A DNA stretch of 64,000 bases from Agreia pratensis. Its GTDB lineage: Bacteria > Actinomycetota > Actinomycetes > Actinomycetales > Microbacteriaceae. The stretch spans positions 434,001 through 498,000 of the forward strand of contig NZ_FXAY01000001.1 in the NCBI RefSeq assembly GCF_900177685.1, in the 5' to 3' direction. The notes beneath the pieces were generated by a model. It was not told the origin of the DNA, did not search any database, and worked only from the letters and a program-made list of their open reading frames with translations. Positions 59,161 through 64,000 of the stretch are shown here, in pieces (the first letter of the stretch is position 1; every line of letters starts with the position of its first letter). A program made the translations under genes and the position numbers.

Positions 59161-60284
59161 CACCCGACCGCCTCGACCTGCAGACGACCGGCGGCATCGA
59201 TGCCGAACCTGCCCACGGCATCCAGAACCCGGCGCGGCCCGCGACGTTCGAGATGCAGCACGAGGCCGATGGCGCTGACTGCCTGTCTGGCCACCGTCTG
59301 CGGACTCATCGCCGCGAGGGAACCGAGCGCCTCGAGGCGCGCGGGCACGTCGTCGAGCGAATTCGCGTGCAGTGTGCCCGCGCCGCCATCGTGCCCGGTA
59401 TTGAGGGCTGACAGCAGTTCGCGGATCTCGCCGCCCCGGCACTCTCCGAGAACCAGCCGGTCGGGCCGCATGCGGAGGGCCTCACGCAACAGCCGATCGA
59501 GCCCTACGCCGCCGGCTCCCTCGAGGTTCGGCTGGCGCGTCTCGAGCGCGATGAAATGGGGATGCTCCACGCGGAGTTCGGCGACATCCTCGACCGCGAT
59601 GATGCGGTCTGCGGGATCGGCCGCCGCCAGAAGTGCCGAGAGAAACGTGGTCTTACCGCTGCCCCCGGCACCCGTGATCAGCAGATTGGCCCGGTTGCGC
59701 ACGGCCTCGTCGATGAATGCGCGGGCGCCCTCAGCCTCGGCGCCTTCACCGAAGAGCCCGGAGGCCGCCAGAGAGTCAAGTCGAGGGCGGTCGAGCGGGG
59801 GAATCCGGATGGAAAGCAGGGTTCCCCTCGGGGCGATCGGAGGAAGAGCGGCGTGCACCCGGATGCCGTCGTGGAGTCGGACATCGGCGCACGGGGTGGC
59901 CTCGTCGATGTGCCGGCCGCCACGCGCGACGATCGCCACGGCGAGCTCACGGAGCTTCGCCTCGCTCGGGCACGACCAGGTCTCCTGCCGCACGAGTCCC
60001 GCTCCCCTGTCGACCCAGAGGTCGTCTGGGCCGTTAACGAAGACATCGGTCACGTCGGGGTCACCGACATACCCCGCCAGCGGCCCGAAGTCGGATGCGC
60101 CGGCACGGTTGCGCACCTCGGAAGTCGGTCGGCGCGCTCCGAGCGGCTCCGTGCCCGCGCCTTCGGTGGGGGACGGCGGCGCGGGCACGGGTCGAGGCGC
60201 GCTCAGCACGGGAGCTGCAACGAAGGGTTCGCGCACGTGCGCTGCCTCGTCGGGCCTGTCTTCCGTGTACTGTCTGCTCGCCAT
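59160..60284 (-). CDS. TadA/CpaF family pilus assembly ATPase
   Basis: 374 residues. VFVNGPDDLWVDRG near 95 is typical of CpaF/TadA. Walker A ITGAGGSGKTTFLSALLAAADP is near 190, with an Asp box VEDVAELRV, the Walker B-like RPDRLVLGECRGGEI, and a His box GHDGGAGTLHANS. ATG 60284 (MASRQYTED) is the sensible start; the frame is open another 87 codons upstream but runs into the 6C RNA region. First gene of the tad operon. Confidence 0.88.
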   Translation of the reverse strand: MASRQYTEDRPDEAAHVREPFVAAPVLSAPRPVPAPPSPTEGAGTEPLGARRPTSEVRNRAGASDFGPLAGYVGDPDVTDVFVNGPDDLWVDRGAGLVRQETWSCPSEAKLRELAVAIVARGGRHIDEATPCADVRLHDGIRVHAALPPIAPRGTLLSIRIPPLDRPRLDSLAASGLFGEGAEAEGARAFIDEAVRNRANLLITGAGGSGKTTFLSALLAAADPADRIIAVEDVAELRVEHPHFIALETRQPNLEGAGGVGLDRLLREALRMRPDRLVLGECRGGEIRELLSALNTGHDGGAGTLHANSLDDVPARLEALGSLAAMSPQTVARQAVSAIGLVLHLERRGPRRVLDAVGRFGIDAAGRLQVEAVG

Positions 60285-60407
60285 GTCCACGACCGTAGAA
60301 GCAGCGGGCGCGCCGCAGGGGACACAATCACGAGACTGTGGAAGGTTCAGTCGAGGCTCAGATGGGGAGGACAAGAACGCCTCGCGGCACACACCGAAGA
60401 GAGCGGT

Positions 60408-60511
60408 TAAAAGAGAAGGGGCGGCACCTAATGGGGGGAAAAGGTGCCGCCGTAGCAACGCTGGATTGGGGGAATCCGTTTGTGCGTTGCATCTGGAAAC
60501 GAGGTCCAGTG
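60408..60511 (-). ncRNA. 6C small RNA
   Basis: On the minus strand, two stem-loops carry C-runs in their loops. The first is GCAACGC/GCGTTGC (60484-60490 with 60455-60461) with inner stem GGATT/AATCC and loop of five C (60468-60472). The second is a 10-bp stem GGCGGCACCT/AGGTGCCGCC (60442-60451 with 60420-60429) with six C (60433-60438), followed by a T-rich tail (60409-60417) acting as terminator. This is the defining form of the actinobacterial 6C RNA, whose M. tuberculosis copy lies near the same pilus genes. TAAACT (60518-60523) with TTGCGG (60540-60545) could be its promoter; the 5' end is approximate. Confidence 0.88.
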
Positions 60512-60566
60512 GGATCGAGTTTACTCGCCGGAAACATAACCGCAACTTCCCTCAGCTTTTTCTCAG

Positions 60567-60590
60567 CGGGCCCCGGCGAAGGCCCGTTTT
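60567..60590 (+). terminator. Hairpin with T4 run upstream of acs
   Basis: CGGGCC, 8 bases, GGCCCG, TTTT on the + strand, in the 400-bp gap between tadA and acs. It lies above the 6C promoter and about 95 bp before acs, and could block readthrough toward acs. A TATGCT at about 60643-60648 may be the acs -10 element. The gap holds nothing else that I can support besides the 6C RNA. Confidence 0.4.
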
Positions 60591-60684
60591 CCGGGGGCAA
60601 CGCGATGCAACATCGCCCTCCTTCCGCGCCGTCCTAGCCTGGCTATGCTGGCATCAGCCGTCGCAAAGGAGCGCACTGAAACCC

Positions 60685-62637
<1,953 letters not shown>

Positions 62638-62647
62638 TCGGGAACGC

Positions 62648-63118
62648 CTAGGCGAACTCGACGATCACCTCGATCTCGACAGGAGCGTCGAGCGGCAGAG
62701 CGGCGACACCCACGGCCGAGCGCGCGTGGATGCCACGATCGCCGAACAGCTCGACGAGAAACTCGGATGCGCCATTGATCACGCCGGGCTGGCCCGTGAA
62801 CGACGGGTCGGATGCGACGAATCCGGTCACTTTGACGACCCGCGTCACACGGTCGAGCGAGCCGATCACATTCTCGACGGCGGCGAGCGCGTTGAGGATG
62901 GATGTCTGCGCGAGCGACTTCGCGATCGACGGCGAGACCAGTTCGTGGCCGTCACCGACCTTGCCGGTGTATTCGAGGCTGCCGTCGACGAACGGAAGCT
63001 GGCCCGCTGTGAACACGAGATTGCCCGAGATCACGGCGGGAATGTATGCCGCAACCGGGGGCACGACCGTGGGAATGGTGATTCCGAGCTCAGCGAGGCG
63101 CGCAGCGATCACACTCAT
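62648..63118 (-). CDS. RidA family protein (reactive intermediate/imine deaminase)
   Basis: 156 residues, slightly longer than canonical RidA (about 130). VISGNLVFTAGQLPFVDGSL near 30-50 and NALAAVENVIGSLDRVTRVVKVTGFV are the family strands. The C-terminal HARSAVGVAALPLDAPVEIEVIVEF carries the conserved Arg that binds carboxylate. The length and SAVGVAALPL wording point to the YjgF/Rid subgroup common in actinobacteria. ATG 63118 overlaps the DUF4177 stop by one base, so the two are co-translated. Confidence 0.86.
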   Translation of the reverse strand: MSVIAARLAELGITIPTVVPPVAAYIPAVISGNLVFTAGQLPFVDGSLEYTGKVGDGHELVSPSIAKSLAQTSILNALAAVENVIGSLDRVTRVVKVTGFVASDPSFTGQPGVINGASEFLVELFGDRGIHARSAVGVAALPLDAPVEIEVIVEFA

Positions 63119-63288
63119 CAGGAGGCCTCTCCCGCTGCGGCGACGGGACGCTTGAGGTAGGCGACGAGTCCGCCCTCGGGGCCCGTGACGATCTGCACGA
63201 GTTCCCAGCCCTTCGCCCCCCAGGTATTGAGGATTCCCGTCGTGTTGTGGATCATGAGCGGTGTTGTGACGTACTCCCAAGTGGGCAT
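63118..63288 (-). CDS. DUF4177 domain-containing small protein
   Basis: 56 residues: TWEYVTTPLMIHNTTGILNTWG, then KGWELVQIVTGPEGGLVAYLKRP, the form of DUF4177 proteins (WEY start, GWELV core). ATG 63288 is preferred over the upstream ATG at 63321 because AAAGGAACG lies before it. Function unknown. It is divergent from the penicillin-binding protein gene (50-bp gap) and coupled to RidA. Confidence 0.8.
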   Translation of the reverse strand: MPTWEYVTTPLMIHNTTGILNTWGAKGWELVQIVTGPEGGLVAYLKRPVAAAGEAS

Positions 63289-63338
63289 CCGCGTTCCTTT
63301 CTGGGCATTTGCCAGCATCATCGATTACTCTCGAGCAT

Positions 63339-64000
63339 ATGTCTGCCCAGAAATCTAAGGTTAGCGGCGTCATCGGAGCGATCCTTGGACTCGCGGGGAT
63401 GAGCGCCATTGCTGGCGTTCTCGTCACGGCCATGGTCGCCCCCGCGCTCGCAGTCACCGGTATCGCCACGAACAACTCCATCGGCATGTTCGAGAACCTG
63501 CCGTCGAACATCCGCCCCGACGTGCTTTCGCAGAAGTCGGAGATCTATGCGAAAGATGGCGCCGGAAACCCGGTTCTTCTTGCAGCGGTCTACGACCAGA
63601 ACCGCGAAGAGGTCGGGTGGGATCAGATCTCTCCCTTCGTGAAGGATGCCGTGGTGTCTGTCGAAGACCCCCGCTTCTACACGCACGGTGGAGTTGACAT
63701 CGTGTCGGCGGCTCGTGCCGCCGCTCAGAGCGCTGCCGGCGGCGACGGCCCCGGCGCATCGACCATCTCGATGCAATACGTGCGCAACATCCTCATTCAG
63801 AAGACCGAAGAGATCCAAGACAAGGCCGAGCGCGACAAGGCCTTCGAAGACGCGACGAAGACCACTGTCGACCGCAAGCTCAAAGAGATGAAGCTGGCCA
63901 TCGGGCTCGAGAAGGAGTTCACGAAGGATCAGATTCTTCTGGGCTACCTCAACATCTCGAACTTCGGTGGAACCGTCTACGGCATCGAGGCCGCCGCCCA
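63339..64000 (+). CDS. Class A penicillin-binding protein (transglycosylase/transpeptidase), N-terminal part
   Basis: 220 residues are visible, cut by the window end. A short cytoplasmic head is followed by one membrane anchor (GVIGAILGLAGMSAIAGVLV, about 9-30). The GT51 transglycosylase domain begins with AVVSVEDPRFYTHGGVD (catalytic Glu), GASTISMQYVRN (the usual STITQQ motif is altered to STISMQ), and RKLKEMKLAIGLEKEF plus ILLGYLNISNFGG. The gene context (acs, RidA) matches ponA2 of mycobacteria as I recall it. The transpeptidase domain should follow outside the window. Confidence 0.88.
   Translation, partial: MSAQKSKVSGVIGAILGLAGMSAIAGVLVTAMVAPALAVTGIATNNSIGMFENLPSNIRPDVLSQKSEIYAKDGAGNPVLLAAVYDQNREEVGWDQISPFVKDAVVSVEDPRFYTHGGVDIVSAARAAAQSAAGGDGPGASTISMQYVRNILIQKTEEIQDKAERDKAFEDATKTTVDRKLKEMKLAIGLEKEFTKDQILLGYLNISNFGGTVYGIEAAA

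Noticed and set aside
59200-60684. About 495 codons open on the + strand in frame with acs, apparently giving a 1145-residue protein
   Set aside because: The upstream part is antisense to tadA and the 6C RNA, is Arg/Ser/Pro-rich like other GC-driven shadows, and acs has its own AAAGGAG-ATG start giving the normal length.

Overview
The window is high-GC, gene-dense DNA from an actinobacterium, most likely a member of the Microbacteriaceae. The evidence is actinobacterial gene order, an actinobacterial-type 6C small RNA, a lysine/alanine-rich topoisomerase I tail, GDP-mannose/polyprenol-mannose glycosyltransferases, and dispersed repeats of kinds I associate with this family. Two blocks keep gene orders I remember from Mycobacterium tuberculosis: lpdA-pnp-pmmB-add-deoA-cdd-sdhCDAB (1-23151), and holB-topA-tad locus-6C RNA-acs-ridA-PBP (51487-64000). 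No prophage, insertion sequence, CRISPR array or rRNA was seen.

Region 1 (1-18210) is a nucleoside salvage island. It holds purine nucleoside phosphorylase and a PGM2-like phosphosugar mutase. A minus-strand operon follows, in transcription order: SAH-hydrolase-like protein, IclR regulator, adenosine deaminase, PTS IIA, PTS IIB. It is divergent from a nucleoside hydrolase across a perfect 11-bp inverted repeat (7212-7240). Next come thymidine phosphorylase, cytidine deaminase, a BMP/Nup-type nucleoside ABC transporter (two permeases and an ATPase) and two lipoprotein receptors. Imported nucleosides would be deaminated, split to base and sugar (phosphate), and the sugar phosphate isomerised into central metabolism. 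manC closes the block.

Region 2 (18355-32817) holds an MgtA-like mannosyltransferase, sdhCDAB, a DUF559 gene bracketed by hairpin repeats, yihY, xthA, trpS, an SDR/D-apionate-lactonase-like/FUSC operon, GtrA and polyprenol-phosphate mannose synthase.

Region 3 (32852-38136) is an FMN riboswitch followed by ribD-ribE-ribBA-ribH. A low-GC orphan gene with a coding-like remnant behind an in-frame stop comes next, then a ribokinase-like gene. Region 4 (38412-49197) holds transporters (MFS, ABC exporter, MMPL), a succinate-semialdehyde-type dehydrogenase, nicotinamidase, a PBP4-type carboxypeptidase, a Gfo/Idh/MocA oxidoreductase and tRNA-Thr(CGT).

Region 5 (49272-64000) is the tightly packed operon topA-tmk-holB-hydrolase-tetR, then a compact Flp/Tad pilus locus containing an unusual TadE/G-like to M15 peptidase fusion. 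A 6C small RNA, acetyl-CoA synthetase, RidA, a DUF4177 protein and the start of a class A penicillin-binding protein end the window. The most interesting items are the divergent SAH-hydrolase operon with its palindrome, the pilus-locus peptidase fusion, the 6C RNA, the lactonase operon and the interrupted low-GC orphan.
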